From Aquipseudomonas alcaligenes (lineage in GTDB: Bacteria; Pseudomonadota; Gammaproteobacteria; Pseudomonadales; Pseudomonadaceae), in assembly GCF_900156545.1 (NCBI RefSeq), contig NZ_FTNW01000001.1:620001-684000 (forward strand): DNA of 64,000 bases. The letters are read 5' to 3'. The notes beneath the pieces were generated by a model. That model had not been told where the DNA came from. It was given only the letters and a program-made list of their open reading frames with translations, and searched no databases. The translations under genes were made by a program, and so were the position numbers. Below, piece by piece: positions 27,553 through 37,791 of this stretch (the first letter of the stretch is position 1; each line of letters starts with the position of its first letter).

Positions 27553-28371
27553 ATGTCGCAAACCATTTTCTTCGCCCATGCCAATGGCTTCCCCTCGGCT
27601 ACCTACGGCAAGCTGTTCAGCGCGCTGGAGCCGGATTACCGGGTACGGCACCTGGAACAGCACGGTCATGACCCGCGCTTCCCGGTGGACGACAACTGGA
27701 ACAACCTGGTGGACGAACTGATCCTGCACGTGGAGCAGGGCAGCGAGCCGGTCTGGGGTGTCGGCCATTCGCTCGGTGGTGTACTGCATTACCACGCGGC
27801 GCTGCGTCGCCCCGAGCTTTATCGCGGCGTGGTGATGCTCGACTCGCCGCTGCTGACCGGTGTCGATCGCCTGGTGATCCGCGCCGCCAAGCGTTTCGGC
27901 TTCATCGATCGGATCACTCCGGCGGGCCGAACTGTCGGGCGTCGCGAGGCATTCGGTGACGTCCGCGAGGCGCGGGACTATTTCGCCGGCAAGACGCTGT
28001 TCAGCCGCTTCGACCCCGACTGCCTGGACGCCTACGTGCGCCACGGTCTGCGCGAGGAGGGCCAGGGGCAGGAGAGGCGCCTGCGCCTGCGCTTCGATCC
28101 GGCCACCGAGATCAGTATCTACCGCAGTGTGCCGCATACCGTGCCGGGCCGGCCGCAGCAGCTGGCCGTACCACTTGCCGTGGTGCGTGGCCGGCATAGC
28201 AAAGTGGTGCTACCGCATCATGCACGGCAGGTCAGCCGCGTGCCCAAGGGTGAGTATCTGAGCCTGCCCGGTGGCCACATGTTCCCGCTGGAGCGTCCGC
28301 AGGATACGGCCCACCTGCTGCGCGAGCTATTCGGGCGCTGGCAGGGGCAGGGCAAGGAGCACTCGGCATGA
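27553..28371 (+). CDS. Alpha/beta hydrolase (first of pair)
   Basis: A 272-aa alpha/beta-hydrolase-fold enzyme. The nucleophile elbow is GVGHSLGG (Ser about residue 76), an oxyanion-loop HANGFPS lies near the start, and the late catalytic His is in LPGGHMFPLERP. No signal peptide is visible. ATG 27553 gives the canonical start MSQTIFFAHANG; an upstream ATG at 27511 adds an unconserved tail. The stop overlaps the next hydrolase start (ATGA), so the two are coupled. The substrate is unknown; ester or thioester hydrolysis is the family's usual reaction. Confidence 0.87.
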   Translation: MSQTIFFAHANGFPSATYGKLFSALEPDYRVRHLEQHGHDPRFPVDDNWNNLVDELILHVEQGSEPVWGVGHSLGGVLHYHAALRRPELYRGVVMLDSPLLTGVDRLVIRAAKRFGFIDRITPAGRTVGRREAFGDVREARDYFAGKTLFSRFDPDCLDAYVRHGLREEGQGQERRLRLRFDPATEISIYRSVPHTVPGRPQQLAVPLAVVRGRHSKVVLPHHARQVSRVPKGEYLSLPGGHMFPLERPQDTAHLLRELFGRWQGQGKEHSA

Positions 28372-29231
28372 CGCTCAAGGTGGAAGAAACCCGTTTCAGC
28401 CTGCCGCACGTGGAACTGGCGGCACATCTGTTCGGCCCGGAAGATGGCATGCCGGTCATTGCCCTGCATGGCTGGCTGGACAACGCCATGACCTTCGCCC
28501 GCCTGGCGCCGAAGCTGGAAGGGCTGCGCATTGTCGCCCTGGATTTCCCTGGCCACGGTCATTCCGGGCACTACGCCAGCAACTCCAGCTACAGCATGTG
28601 GGAGTACCTGGAGGACGTGCTGCTGGTGGCCGAACAGCTTGGTTGGCAGCGCTTTTCCCTGCTCGGTCATTCCCTCGGTGGCATTATCTCCACCCTGTTG
28701 GCAGCCGCCGTGCCCGAGCGGATCGAACGCCTGGCGCTGATCGATGGCCTGGTGCCCTATACGGCCGAGGCCGACAGCGCGCCCAAGCGCCTGGGTGAGG
28801 CGCTGCGCGCGCGCCTGGCGGTGCGCGACAAGCAGAAGCCGGTCTATCCGGACCTCGATACGGCCGTGCAGGCGCGCATGCGCGGCGTGGTCGCGGTCAG
28901 CCGCGAGGCTGCCGAGCTGCTGGCCCAGCGTGGCCTGGAGCCGGTGCCGGGGGGCTACACCTGGCGCACCGATATCCGTCTGACCCTGCCCTCGGTGATG
29001 CGTCTGACCTTCGCCCATGTCGAGCAGTTCGTCCGTGCCGTGCAGTGCCCGGTCAGCCTGATCCTTGCCGAAGGCGGGCAGATGAGTATCGAGCCACGCC
29101 TCAGGAGCCTGATCGAGCAGACGAGCTTCGCGACCCATATCCTGCCCGGCGGACACCACCTGCATCTCAACGACGAGGCCGGCGCGCAGCAGGTTGCAGA
29201 CTGTTTCAATCCATTCTTCCGTCGCGCTTGA
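28368..29231 (+). CDS. Alpha/beta hydrolase (second of pair)
   Basis: A 287-residue hydrolase with [12 protein letters not shown] as the oxyanion loop, [11 protein letters not shown] as the nucleophile elbow (Ser about 102) and a terminal His in [10 protein letters not shown]. It resembles the serine-hydrolase-like/MhpC group. It starts within the stop of the preceding hydrolase, yet the two proteins are only distantly alike, so this is unlikely to be a recent tandem duplication. The substrate is unknown. Confidence 0.87.
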   Translation: MTLKVEETRFSLPHVELAAHLFGPEDGMPVIALHGWLDNAMTFARLAPKLEGLRIVALDFPGHGHSGHYASNSSYSMWEYLEDVLLVAEQLGWQRFSLLGHSLGGIISTLLAAAVPERIERLALIDGLVPYTAEADSAPKRLGEALRARLAVRDKQKPVYPDLDTAVQARMRGVVAVSREAAELLAQRGLEPVPGGYTWRTDIRLTLPSVMRLTFAHVEQFVRAVQCPVSLILAEGGQMSIEPRLRSLIEQTSFATHILPGGHHLHLNDEAGAQQVADCFNPFFRRA

Positions 29232-29280
29232 CGCGGCCCTGGCAACTGCCGAGGCTGTGCGCATCGCTTCGGAGGTTGCC

Positions 29281-29934
29281 ATGATCGAGCTGTACACCGC
29301 CGCCACGCCCAACGGCCACAAGATATCCATCGCCCTCGAAGAACTCGGGCTGCCCTATGAGGTGCATGCGCTGTCCTTCGACCGGCAAGAACAGAAAGCC
29401 CCGGAGTTCCTGCGCATCAACCCCAACGGGCGCATCCCGGCCATCGTCGATGACGGTTTTGCCGTGTTCGAATCGGGGGCCATCCTGCTCTACCTGGCGG
29501 AAAAAACCGGCCAGTTGCTGCCCAGCGATCCCAAGGGGCGCTCGCTGGCCATCCAGTGGCTGATGTTCCAGATGGGTGGAGTGGGGCCGATGCAGGGACA
29601 GGCCAATGTGTTCTTCCGCTACTTCCCGGAGAAGCTGCAGGGCGCCATCGACCGCTACCAGCACGAGACTCGGCGCTTGTATGAGGTGCTCGATCGGCGC
29701 CTGGGTGAGTCCGAGTACCTGGCCGGCGACTACGGCATTGCCGATATCGCCACCTATCCCTGGGTGCGCATCCACGACTGGGCTGGCGTGGCCATCGACG
29801 GCCTGGAGCACCTGCAGCGCTGGATGGACGCCATTGCAGTGCGCCCGGCCGTGCAACGTGGGCTTCGGGTACCGGTCAGGGCGCAGGATGACGCCAAGCT
29901 GGTGAAAACCGCGCAAGGCATGCTGACACGCTAA
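29281..29934 (+). CDS. Glutathione S-transferase, YfcG/YghU-like (nu class)
   Basis: A 217-aa GST. The N-terminal thioredoxin-like domain has [20 protein letters not shown], where Thr/Asn replace the catalytic Tyr or Ser of other classes. This is a feature of nu-class enzymes that act as glutathione-dependent disulfide reductases. [11 protein letters not shown] and [12 protein letters not shown] bind glutathione; [16 protein letters not shown] opens the helical domain. The ATG at 29281 follows GGAGG. It probably protects the cytosol from organic peroxides or disulfides, by family analogy. Confidence 0.86.
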   Translation: MIELYTAATPNGHKISIALEELGLPYEVHALSFDRQEQKAPEFLRINPNGRIPAIVDDGFAVFESGAILLYLAEKTGQLLPSDPKGRSLAIQWLMFQMGGVGPMQGQANVFFRYFPEKLQGAIDRYQHETRRLYEVLDRRLGESEYLAGDYGIADIATYPWVRIHDWAGVAIDGLEHLQRWMDAIAVRPAVQRGLRVPVRAQDDAKLVKTAQGMLTR

Positions 29935-29942
29935 GGAGGCGC

Positions 29943-30740
29943 ATGCGTCACCATCTTCTCTTTTGTCTGAGCCTGGTCTGTGCGCCCCTGCTGGCGGCTG
30001 AACCGGCAGGTAGCCAGGATCTGGAGGCACTGCCGCGTCTGGCGCGCTCCGTGATCGTCGACTACCGCGACACCCCTGCGGCCGAACGCCGCTACCCGCA
30101 GGATTCGCTGCGCCGCATCAGCGGCCAGCTGGTGGCGCGTGAAGTTCTCGTCGAGGGCCGTCTGCGCGCACTGACCTATCAGTTGCCGGAAGAGCACGGG
30201 CCGCGCGAGGCCCTGCAGATTGCTCGTCAGCATTTGCAGGAGCAGGGCGCGCAGCTGTTGTTCTGGTGCGAGGGGCGCGACTGCGGTTCCAGCAGCCTGT
30301 GGGCCAACCAGATCTTCGGCAGCGCCAAGCTCTATGGCCCGGAGGAGCAGCAGAGCTACCTGCTGCTGCGCCTGGCCGAGCCGCAGGACAGCCTGGTGGC
30401 GCTGTATGGCATCCTCCGTGGCAATCGTCGTGGCTACCTGCATGTGGAGCAGTTGGATGCGGGCGCGCCGTTGCCGACGCTGCTGCCGACCGCTGGCACC
30501 CTGCTGCGTCAGTTGCGCCGCGATGGCCAACTGCAGCTGGCGCTTGTCGATGCTCCGAACGATGATTGGAGTGCCTTGCTGGCGCAGACGCTGCGGCTCG
30601 ACAGCACGCTGCGCCTGGGGCTTTCCGGAATCCATGCCGATGCCTGGCGCGCGGCTTTGCAGCAACAGGGCGTGGCAGCCACGCGCCTGCAGCTGCAGGG
30701 CAGCGAAGGCAAGGGCCTGACTTTGCAGCCACTGCGCTGA
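29943..30740 (+). CDS. DUF4892 domain-containing exported protein
   Basis: A 265-residue protein with a Sec signal peptide of about 19 residues (ends LLAA) and a DUF4892 region, recognised by LFWCEGRDCGSSSLWANQIF with two cysteines likely to form a disulfide. The C-terminal part is Leu/Gln-rich. The family is common in pseudomonads and its function is unknown. It follows the GST gene by 8 bp with AAGGAGG before its ATG, so the two are probably in one transcript. Confidence 0.8.
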   Translation: MRHHLLFCLSLVCAPLLAAEPAGSQDLEALPRLARSVIVDYRDTPAAERRYPQDSLRRISGQLVAREVLVEGRLRALTYQLPEEHGPREALQIARQHLQEQGAQLLFWCEGRDCGSSSLWANQIFGSAKLYGPEEQQSYLLLRLAEPQDSLVALYGILRGNRRGYLHVEQLDAGAPLPTLLPTAGTLLRQLRRDGQLQLALVDAPNDDWSALLAQTLRLDSTLRLGLSGIHADAWRAALQQQGVAATRLQLQGSEGKGLTLQPLR

Positions 30741-30786
30741 GTGCTGATTGACTCCGGACCCGCGTGTCCGGTTTGCCTGGGGATGC

Positions 30787-31854
30787 ATGACCATGCTGAA
30801 CAATGATCGCCTGCTGGTGCAGATTCTGCTGCTAGCGTTGCTGGGCGCTTGCGCCTGGGTGCTGGCGCCTTTCTTCTCCGCGCTGTTTTGGGCGGCGGTA
30901 CTGGCCTTTGCCAGCTGGCCGCTGATGCGCCTGCTGAGCCGTGCCTTGAATGGCCGGGCCAACACCGCCGCGGCCATCCTGACGGCTGGCTGGATGGTCC
31001 TGGTGGCGGTACCGTTGGTCTGGCTGGGCTTCAACCTGGCTGACCACATCCGCGATGCCACCGCGCTGTTCAAGGATTTTCAGGTCGACGGCCTGCCCGA
31101 TCCGCCGACCTGGCTCGGTGGTCTGCCACTGGTGGGTGAGCGCCTGGTTGGCCTGTGGAATCGTATCGACGAGGAGGGGGTTGCCCTGCTGGAGGCCGTG
31201 CGGCCCTATCTGGGCCAGGTGGGTAACTGGCTGCTGGCGCGCAGCGCACAGATTGGCGGCGGCATGCTGGAGCTGGCCCTGAGCCTGGTGCTGGTGTTCT
31301 TCTTCTACCGCGATGGCCCGCGCATGGCGTCCTTCGTGCAGAGTCTGCTGGGGCGACTGATCGGTGACCGCGCCGGGCATTATCTGGAGCTGGTGGCCGG
31401 CACCGTGCAACGGGTGGTCAATGGCGTGATCGGTACTGCAGCGGCCCAGGCCGTGCTGGCACTGATCGGCTTCTACATCGCCGGGGTGCCGGGAGCACTG
31501 GTGCTGGGCATCATCACCTTCGTGCTCAGCCTGATTCCCATGGGCCCGCCGCTGGTATGGATTCCCGCCACCGCCTGGCTGGTCAGTCAGGAGCATTACG
31601 GCATGGCGGTGTTCCTTGGCATCTGGGGCATGTTCGTCATCAGTGGGGTGGACAACGTACTCAAGCCCTACCTGATCAGTCGTGGTGGCAACCTGCCGCT
31701 GGTGGTGGTGCTGCTCGGCGTGTTCGGCGGCATCCTGGCGTTCGGCTTCATGGGCCTGTTCTTGGGCCCGACCCTGCTGGCCGTCGCCTTCAGCCTGCTC
31801 GGCGACTGGGTGAACAGCACGCCACGGGATGCCGAGCGCAAGGACGGGGCATAG
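30787..31854 (+). CDS. AI-2E-family (PerM/YdiK-like) membrane permease
   Basis: A 355-aa inner-membrane protein with about eight transmembrane segments arranged in two groups around a long soluble loop (about residues 90-160). The segments SLVLVFFFYRDG, GVPGALVLGIITFVLSLIPMGPPLVWIP and GGILAFGFMGLFLGPTLLAV are family hallmarks. Members have been linked to autoinducer-2 export or to Na+/H+ antiport; which applies here is not evident. ATG 30787 follows GGGGAT. Confidence 0.88.
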   Translation: MTMLNNDRLLVQILLLALLGACAWVLAPFFSALFWAAVLAFASWPLMRLLSRALNGRANTAAAILTAGWMVLVAVPLVWLGFNLADHIRDATALFKDFQVDGLPDPPTWLGGLPLVGERLVGLWNRIDEEGVALLEAVRPYLGQVGNWLLARSAQIGGGMLELALSLVLVFFFYRDGPRMASFVQSLLGRLIGDRAGHYLELVAGTVQRVVNGVIGTAAAQAVLALIGFYIAGVPGALVLGIITFVLSLIPMGPPLVWIPATAWLVSQEHYGMAVFLGIWGMFVISGVDNVLKPYLISRGGNLPLVVVLLGVFGGILAFGFMGLFLGPTLLAVAFSLLGDWVNSTPRDAERKDGA

Positions 31855-31876
31855 TTGGCATCCTGTGCAGAATTCT

Positions 31877-31896
31877 GCCCACCACCCTTGGTGGGC
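31877..31896 (+). terminator. Hairpin after the AI-2E-family gene
   Basis: GCCCACCA and TGGTGGGC form a perfect 8-bp stem with a CCCT loop, 22 bp past the stop. No T-run follows, so strength is uncertain. Confidence 0.5.
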
Positions 31897-32006
31897 ATGC
31901 GGGGCAGTGATAGCCTTGCGCGCCTCAAACCGTGATGTAAGGGTCCGTAGAGGCCGCAGGCGGTTCAGGGAAGACAGACCAACACTACACAAGGGATAGA
32001 CCCCCC

Positions 32007-33596
32007 ATGAAGAAATCTGCAGGTATCGTTGTAGGCGCAGTTGTCGCCGTCGCCGCCATTGGCGTGGGCGGCGCCTGGTACACCGGCAACCAGTTGCCCT
32101 CCGTGCTGGACGAGTCGATCAAGCAGGCCAATGCCGACATGGCCAAGACCCTGCCGGCGCTGGGCCTGGATGCGTCCATCGAGTTGCTCTCGCTGGATCG
32201 CCAGTTCTTCAGCAGTAATGCGCGCTATCGCATCACCTTCAACGGCTCGCTCGACGGCGAAGCGCCGCAGCAGTTCGAACTGGTGATCAACGACCGTATC
32301 GAACACGGTCCGTTCCCGCTGTCGCGCCTCAAGGCGTTCAAGTTGATGCCGGTCATGGCCACCAGCAACTATGCCCTGGAAACCAGCCCGGCCCTGGAGC
32401 AATGGTTTGCCGCCAGCCACGGCAAATCGCCGGTGGAAGGCCAGGCCAGCCTGGGTTACGACCGTTCCGTCTCCGGCAACCTGCGTCTGAATCCGGTGCA
32501 AGTAGCCCTGGATGAGGACAGCAACCTGGACTTCAGTGGCCTGAACATCGACTTCGACAGCTCGGCCGAAGCCAAGCAGATCGAGGCCAGTGGTCTGATG
32601 GACAGCCTGAAGGTCAGCACCAAACTGAGCGACAGCCCGGAAGCGCTGAGCATCGAATTCAAGGGCCTGACCCTGAACAGCGATACCGCGAAGGGCAGCA
32701 GCGACTTCTACCTGGGCCGCAACGAGGTCAAGCTGCAGAGCGCTCAGCTGGTGATCGGCGCCAACGCCCCGATCCTGGCCAAGGACATTTCCCAGCTCGA
32801 CGAGACCAGCGAAGCCGACGGCAAGCTGGCCGCCCGTTCCACCTACAAGATCGGCATGGTCAGCTACCAGGGCCAGGACATCGGCGGCATGGACATGGTC
32901 TCCAGCGTGAAGAACATCGACGCGGCGGCCCTGCAATCGCTGTTGGCGCTGTACAGTGACATCATCAAGAGCACCGGCCAGCTGCAGCAGGCCAGCCTGG
33001 AAGCCGAGGACGATCTGCCGCAACTCTCCGAGGCGCAAAAGGCCCAGCTGATGGTGGACCTGGAGAAGCTGCTGGCCGCCAAACCGGGGATCGCCCTGGA
33101 GAAGCTGGCGTTCAAGACCGCCAATGGTGAAAGCAGCCTGAGCCTGGCCCTGGATTTCGCCAAGCCCGAGTCCTTCGAGCTGCCGGCGCCCGAGCTGGCC
33201 AAGCAACTGATCACCCAGCTGGATGCCAAGGTTGCTGTTTCCAAGGCCATGATCACCGACGTGATCGGCTTGCAAGCGACCTTCGCTGGCGAAACCGACA
33301 AGGAAGCGGTCGCCCAGCAGGCGTCGATGATGACCGAGATGGCCAGTGGCATGGCGCTGTCCACCGAGCTGGCCAAGCTGGAGGGTGACAACATCGTCAC
33401 CAGCCTGCATTACGCCGACGACAAGGTGGACTTCAACGGCAAGCAGATGAGCGTCGAGGAATTCGTCGCCATGGCCTTCGCCAGTGGCGCCGGTCTGGGC
33501 ATGGGTGGCGCGGCCATGGGCGCGGAAGACCCGGCCATGCAGGGCCTGCAGCTGGAGGAGGAAGAAAGCGTCGAGGAAGAGATTCCCGTCGAATAA
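32007..33596 (+). CDS. DUF945 (YdgA-family) protein
   Basis: A 529-residue protein with one N-terminal hydrophobic segment (about 5-25) that anchors or exports it, followed by a long beta-rich periplasmic region typical of DUF945/YdgA. Features include YTGNQLP just after the membrane segment, repeated GLTLNSD- and NIDFDSS-like strands, and a Met/Gly-rich then Glu-rich tail (EEEESVEEEIPVE). Function of the family is unknown. AAGGGA lies before the ATG, and a strong terminator follows. Confidence 0.85.
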   Translation: MKKSAGIVVGAVVAVAAIGVGGAWYTGNQLPSVLDESIKQANADMAKTLPALGLDASIELLSLDRQFFSSNARYRITFNGSLDGEAPQQFELVINDRIEHGPFPLSRLKAFKLMPVMATSNYALETSPALEQWFAASHGKSPVEGQASLGYDRSVSGNLRLNPVQVALDEDSNLDFSGLNIDFDSSAEAKQIEASGLMDSLKVSTKLSDSPEALSIEFKGLTLNSDTAKGSSDFYLGRNEVKLQSAQLVIGANAPILAKDISQLDETSEADGKLAARSTYKIGMVSYQGQDIGGMDMVSSVKNIDAAALQSLLALYSDIIKSTGQLQQASLEAEDDLPQLSEAQKAQLMVDLEKLLAAKPGIALEKLAFKTANGESSLSLALDFAKPESFELPAPELAKQLITQLDAKVAVSKAMITDVIGLQATFAGETDKEAVAQQASMMTEMASGMALSTELAKLEGDNIVTSLHYADDKVDFNGKQMSVEEFVAMAFASGAGLGMGGAAMGAEDPAMQGLQLEEEESVEEEIPVE

Positions 33597-33613
33597 CCTC
33601 GTGCAATAGTGCC

Positions 33614-33645
33614 AAAAGGCCCGCAGTGATGCGGGCCTTTTTTTT
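33614..33645 (+). terminator. Rho-independent terminator
   Basis: GGCCCGCA and TGCGGGCC arms with loop GTGA are followed by eight T. It separates the DUF945 gene from the kdp operon. Confidence 0.95.
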
Positions 33646-33668
33646 GCGCGGCCATTTCGGTCCGCGAT

Positions 33669-33720
33669 CTTTACGCATTCTTTATGCGCAGCTCCCCAAG
33701 GCCAATCGCGCCTTTACGCG
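33669..33720 (+). promoter_or_regulatory. CTTTAYGC repeats, candidate KdpE operator
   Basis: Three copies, CTTTACGC (33669), CTTTATGC (33680) and CTTTACGC (33712), occur upstream of kdpF. The first two start 11 bp apart and the third 32 bp later, that is, on one face of the helix. OmpR-type regulators such as KdpE bind such direct repeats. Confidence 0.45.
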
Positions 33721-33774
33721 CGTCGGCAGAACAATGCCGGCAAGGCGGTACAGACCGCATCACGGAGCACACAC

Positions 33775-33867
33775 ATGAGCATTCTCGACGGGGTGTCCCT
33801 GGGCCTGGCCCTGGGGCTTTTCATTTATTTGCTGGTTGCGCTGCTGCGCGCCGGACGGCAGAGCTAG
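33775..33867 (+). CDS. kdpF: K+-transporting ATPase small subunit KdpF
   Basis: A 30-codon gene: [10 protein letters not shown], a single transmembrane helix rich in Leu and Ala, then RAGRQS and a TAG stop. This is the size and layout of KdpF, the small lipid-like subunit that stabilises the KdpABC complex. GGAG lies 9 nt before the ATG. Its stop is 8 bp before kdpA. It is too short for most gene finders, but its place, membrane helix and ribosome site make it convincing. Confidence 0.93.
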   Translation: MSILDGVSLGLALGLFIYLLVALLRAGRQS

Positions 33868-33875
33868 GAGGCCCC

Positions 33876-35564
33876 ATGCAAGTCCAAGACTACTGGCTGA
33901 TTCTGGCCTTCTTCGCGCTGGTGCTGGTGCCGGCACCTTTCCTCGGGCGCTATTTCTTCAGCGCCATGGAAGGCAAGCGCAACTTGCTAAGCCCCTTACT
34001 GCAACCGCTGGAGCGCCTGTGCTACCGGGTGTCCGGGGTCGACCCCGAGCGTGAGCAGGACTGGAAGACCTACAGTCTGGCGCTGCTGGCCTTCAGTGCG
34101 GTCAGCCTGGTGGTGCTGTTCACCATCCTCATGCTGCAGCACCTGCTGCCGCTCAATCCGCAGCAACTGCCGGGCCTGGAGTGGAGTTTGGCGTTCAATA
34201 CCGCGGTGAGCTTCGTCACCAACACCAACTGGCAGGCCTACAGCGGCGAGGCGGCGCTGAGCTACTTCAGCCAGATGGTTGGCCTGGGCGTGCAGAACTT
34301 CGTCAGCCCGGCCGTCGGCCTGGCCATCCTGGTGGCCTTTGCCCGTGGCATTGCGCGCAAGTCCAGCGGCGGCATCGGCAACTTCTGGGTTGATCTGACC
34401 CGCGCCGTGCTCTATGTGCTGCTGCCGTTCTGCGTGCTGCTGGCCCTCTTTCTGGTCTGGCAGGGGGTGCCTCAGTCCTTCATGAACTATGTGCAGGCCA
34501 AGACCCTGCTGGGCGCCGACCAGAGCATCCCGCTCGGCCCGGCCGCCAGCCAGATCGCCATCAAGCAGCTGGGCACCAACGGTGGTGGCTTCTTCGGCGT
34601 GAACTCGGCGCACCCGTTCGAGAACCCGACCGCCTGGTCCAACCTGTTCGAGGTGGCGTCGATCATCCTGATCCCGGCCGCCCTGGTGTTCACCTTCGGC
34701 CACTACGTCAAGGACCTGCGCCAGAGCCGTGCCATCCTGGCCAGCATGCTGATCCTGTTCGTCGTCGGTCTTGGCATCACCCTGTGGGCCGAGTACCAGC
34801 CGAACCCGGCCCTGGCGGCGCTGCCGATCGAACAGGCCGGCTCGCTGGAGGGCAAGGAGGCGCGCTTCGGCACTACCGCTTCGGCGCTCTGGGCGGTGAC
34901 CACCACGGCCGCCTCAAACGGCTCGGTCAACGCCATGCACGATAGTTTCAGCGCCATCGGCGGCATGCTGCCGATGTTCAACATGATGCTCGGCGAGGTG
35001 ATTTTCGGCGGCGTCGGCGCGGGCCTGTACGGCATGCTGCTGTTCGTCCTGATTGCCGTGTTCCTCGCCGGGCTGATGATAGGTCGCACGCCGGAATACC
35101 TGGGTAAGAAGCTGGAGGCCAAGGAAGTCCGCCTGCTGGTCGCCACCCTGCTGGTGATGCCGGTCGGTGTGCTGGTGTTCTGCGCCCTGGCGGTGAGCCT
35201 GGACGGCCCGGCGGCTTCCATCACCAACCCGGGTGCCCACGGCTTCAGCCAGGCGCTGTATGCCTACACCTCGGGTACCGCCAACAACGGTTCTGCCTTC
35301 GCCGGTTTTGGCGCCAATACGCCATTCCATAACGTAATGATCGGGCTGGCCATGCTCCTCGGGCGTTTCGGCTACATCCTGCCGATCCTCGCCATTGCCG
35401 GCAGCCTGGCGGCTAAGAAGCGTGCGCCGGTGGACGGTAACAGCTTCCCGACCCATGGCCCGCTGTTTGTCACCCTCTTGGTACTGACCATCCTGCTGGT
35501 CGGTGGCCTGACCTTCCTGCCGGCGCTGGCCCTGGGCCCACTGGCTGAGCACCTGGCGTTCTAA
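33876..35564 (+). CDS. kdpA: K+-transporting ATPase potassium-binding subunit
   Basis: A 562-aa channel-like subunit of the high-affinity Kdp pump, with ten or so transmembrane segments. The four selectivity-filter loops are visible as [40 protein letters not shown] (with AASNGS) and [17 protein letters not shown] 33876 follows TAGGAGG and lies just after kdpF; an in-frame ATG at 33684 would run through kdpF. Kdp is normally induced at low K+. Confidence 0.98.
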   Translation: MQVQDYWLILAFFALVLVPAPFLGRYFFSAMEGKRNLLSPLLQPLERLCYRVSGVDPEREQDWKTYSLALLAFSAVSLVVLFTILMLQHLLPLNPQQLPGLEWSLAFNTAVSFVTNTNWQAYSGEAALSYFSQMVGLGVQNFVSPAVGLAILVAFARGIARKSSGGIGNFWVDLTRAVLYVLLPFCVLLALFLVWQGVPQSFMNYVQAKTLLGADQSIPLGPAASQIAIKQLGTNGGGFFGVNSAHPFENPTAWSNLFEVASIILIPAALVFTFGHYVKDLRQSRAILASMLILFVVGLGITLWAEYQPNPALAALPIEQAGSLEGKEARFGTTASALWAVTTTAASNGSVNAMHDSFSAIGGMLPMFNMMLGEVIFGGVGAGLYGMLLFVLIAVFLAGLMIGRTPEYLGKKLEAKEVRLLVATLLVMPVGVLVFCALAVSLDGPAASITNPGAHGFSQALYAYTSGTANNGSAFAGFGANTPFHNVMIGLAMLLGRFGYILPILAIAGSLAAKKRAPVDGNSFPTHGPLFVTLLVLTILLVGGLTFLPALALGPLAEHLAF

Positions 35565-35573
35565 CGGAGAACC

Positions 35574-37637
35574 ATGATGAATGCCCCTGTAAAGGCGCAA
35601 CAAGGCGCCAAGACCCCCAAAAACCAGGCCAAAACCAGTTTCGCCGCGCTGTGGAAACCGGCTTTGAAGCAGGCTTTTGTCAAACTCGACCCGCGTCAGT
35701 TACTGCGTTCACCGGTGATGCTGGTGGTGGAGATCACCGCTGTTCTCACCACCTTGCTGTGCTTCGTGCCTAACCCCGCCGTCTCGACCGGCCTGGCAGT
35801 GCAGATCGCCCTGTGGCTGTGGTTTACCGTGCTCTTCGCCAACTTCGCCGAAGCCCTGGCCGAAGGCCGTGGCAAGGCCCGCGCCGATAGCCTGAAGGCT
35901 GGCAGCCAGGGCCTGACCGCGCGGCGCAAGACCGCCGGCGAGCAGTACCAGGTGGTTGCCGCCAGCCAGCTGCGCCGCGGCGATATCGTGCGCGTCGAGG
36001 CCGGCGAGCTGATCCCCGGCGACGGCGAGGTGATCGAGGGCATTGCCGCCGTCAACGAGGCAGCCATCACCGGTGAGTCCGCGCCGGTGATCCGTGAATC
36101 CGGCGGCGACCGCTCGGCAGTCACTGGCAACACCCGCGTGGTGTCGGACTGGCTGCTGGTGAAGATCACCGCCAACCCGGGCGAGTCGACCCTGGACCGC
36201 ATGATCGCCCTGGTCGAGGGCGCCAAGCGGCAGAAGACCCCCAACGAGGTGGCGCTGGATATCCTGCTGATCGGCCTGACCCTGATCTTCCTGCTGGTGG
36301 TGGCCACCCTGCAGCCGTTCGCCCGCTATGCCGGCGGCGACCTGCCTCTGATGTACCTGGCCGCGCTGCTGGTGACGCTGATCCCCACCACCATCGGCGG
36401 CTTGCTCTCGGCCATCGGCATCGCCGGCATGGACCGCCTGGTGCGCCTCAATGTGATCGCCAAGTCCGGCCGTGCGGTGGAAGCTGCGGGGGATGTGCAT
36501 GTGCTGCTGCTGGACAAGACCGGCACCATCACCTTCGGCAACCGCCGCTGCAGCGCGGTGATCAAGGCCCCTGGTATCAGCGGCAAGGAGCTGGGTGAAG
36601 CGGCGCTGCTGGCTTCGCTGGCCGACGACACTCCGGAAGGTAAATCCATCGTCGAGTACCTGCGCGGCCTGAGCCCGATGCAGGAACCGGCGCGCCAGGA
36701 AGTGCGTGCCATCGCCTTCAGCGCCGAGACTCGTCTGTCTGGCGTCGACTGGAGCGGCCACAGCTATCGCAAGGGGGCGGTGGACGCCGTGCTCCTGTAC
36801 CTCGGCCTGAGTCGCGAGGAGATGCCGGCGCCGTTGGCCCGCGAAGTGGAGAAGATCGCCCAGAGCGGCGGCACCCCGCTGCTGGTAGCCGGTGACGGCC
36901 GTCTGCTTGGCGCCATCCACCTCAAGGACGTGGTCAAGCCGGGCATTCGCGAGCGCTTCGCCGAGCTGCGCAGCCTGGGCATCCGCACCGTGATGGTGAC
37001 CGGCGACAACCCGCTGACTGCCGCCGCTATCGCCGCCGAGGCTGGCGTGGATGACCTGATCGCCGAGGCCACGCCGGAGAAGAAGCTGCAGCGCATTCGC
37101 GCCGAGCAGGCCGAAGGCAAGATGGTCGCCATGTGCGGCGACGGTGCCAACGACGCCCCGGCGCTGGCCCAGGCCGATGTCGGCCTGGCGATGAACGACG
37201 GCACCCAGGCCGCCCGCGAGGCTGCCAACCTGGTCGACCTGGATTCGGACCCGACCAAGCTGCTGGACGTGGTGCAGGTGGGCAAGGAGTTGCTGGTGAC
37301 CCGTGGCGCGCTGACCACCTTCTCGGTGGCCAACGACGTGGCCAAGTACTTCGCCATCCTGCCGGCGCTGTTCGCCGGCATCTACCCGCAGCTCGGCGCG
37401 CTCAACCTGATGCAACTGCACAGCCCGCAGAGCGCCATCCTCTCGGCCATCGTGTTCAACGCGCTGATCATCATCGCGCTGATCCCCCTGGCCCTGCGCG
37501 GAGTCCGGGTCAAGGCCCTGGACGCCGCCAATCTACTGCGCCGCAACCTGCTGATCTACGGCCTGGGCGGCATCCTCGCGCCCTTCGTCGGGATCAAGGT
37601 GATAGACGCGCTGCTGGTGGCGGTGGGGCTGGTGTAG
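35574..37637 (+). CDS. kdpB: K+-transporting P-type ATPase catalytic subunit
   Basis: A 687-residue P-type ATPase. The actuator motif TGES is at 167-170, the phosphorylated Asp314 in DKTGTITFG, the nucleotide-domain KGAVDAVL in the middle and the hinge motif [16 protein letters not shown] late in the protein. The membrane Pro is in [11 protein letters not shown]. Tandem ATGs (35574 and 35577) follow CGGAGAACC; either may be used. It energises K+ entry through KdpA. A 154-bp gap containing a repetitive element separates it from kdpC. Confidence 0.98.
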   Translation: MMNAPVKAQQGAKTPKNQAKTSFAALWKPALKQAFVKLDPRQLLRSPVMLVVEITAVLTTLLCFVPNPAVSTGLAVQIALWLWFTVLFANFAEALAEGRGKARADSLKAGSQGLTARRKTAGEQYQVVAASQLRRGDIVRVEAGELIPGDGEVIEGIAAVNEAAITGESAPVIRESGGDRSAVTGNTRVVSDWLLVKITANPGESTLDRMIALVEGAKRQKTPNEVALDILLIGLTLIFLLVVATLQPFARYAGGDLPLMYLAALLVTLIPTTIGGLLSAIGIAGMDRLVRLNVIAKSGRAVEAAGDVHVLLLDKTGTITFGNRRCSAVIKAPGISGKELGEAALLASLADDTPEGKSIVEYLRGLSPMQEPARQEVRAIAFSAETRLSGVDWSGHSYRKGAVDAVLLYLGLSREEMPAPLAREVEKIAQSGGTPLLVAGDGRLLGAIHLKDVVKPGIRERFAELRSLGIRTVMVTGDNPLTAAAIAAEAGVDDLIAEATPEKKLQRIRAEQAEGKMVAMCGDGANDAPALAQADVGLAMNDGTQAAREAANLVDLDSDPTKLLDVVQVGKELLVTRGALTTFSVANDVAKYFAILPALFAGIYPQLGALNLMQLHSPQSAILSAIVFNALIIIALIPLALRGVRVKALDAANLLRRNLLIYGLGGILAPFVGIKVIDALLVAVGLV

Positions 37638-37646
37638 TGATTTTCC

Positions 37647-37759
37647 TCCCCTCTCCCGCTTGCGGGAGAGGGGACGGGGGAGAGGGTAACGGCACACAGA
37701 AGCCCTCTCCCTACGCGGGCCGCCCTAACCCGCTCCCATAAATGGGAGAGGGGACTGAT
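37647..37759. repeat. Intergenic hairpin-rich repetitive element between kdpB and kdpC
   Basis: A near-perfect hairpin (CCCCTCTCCCGC, TT, GCGGGAGAGGGG at 37648-37673) is followed by a GAGAGGG / CCCTCTCC stretch and ends with a second hairpin (CTCCCAT, AA, ATGGGAG at 37733-37748). The CCCTCTCCC/GGGAGAGGG composition is that of a dispersed extragenic repeat family of pseudomonads and other proteobacteria. Confidence 0.75.
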
Positions 37760-37791
37760 TCGGTGTAAACCTGAGAATTCGGAGAACCATC

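Noticed and set aside
27553..29231. Two adjacent alpha/beta hydrolase genes as a recent tandem duplication
   Set aside because: Outside the GHSLGG elbow and terminal His the two proteins differ in sequence and layout; an ancient relation only.
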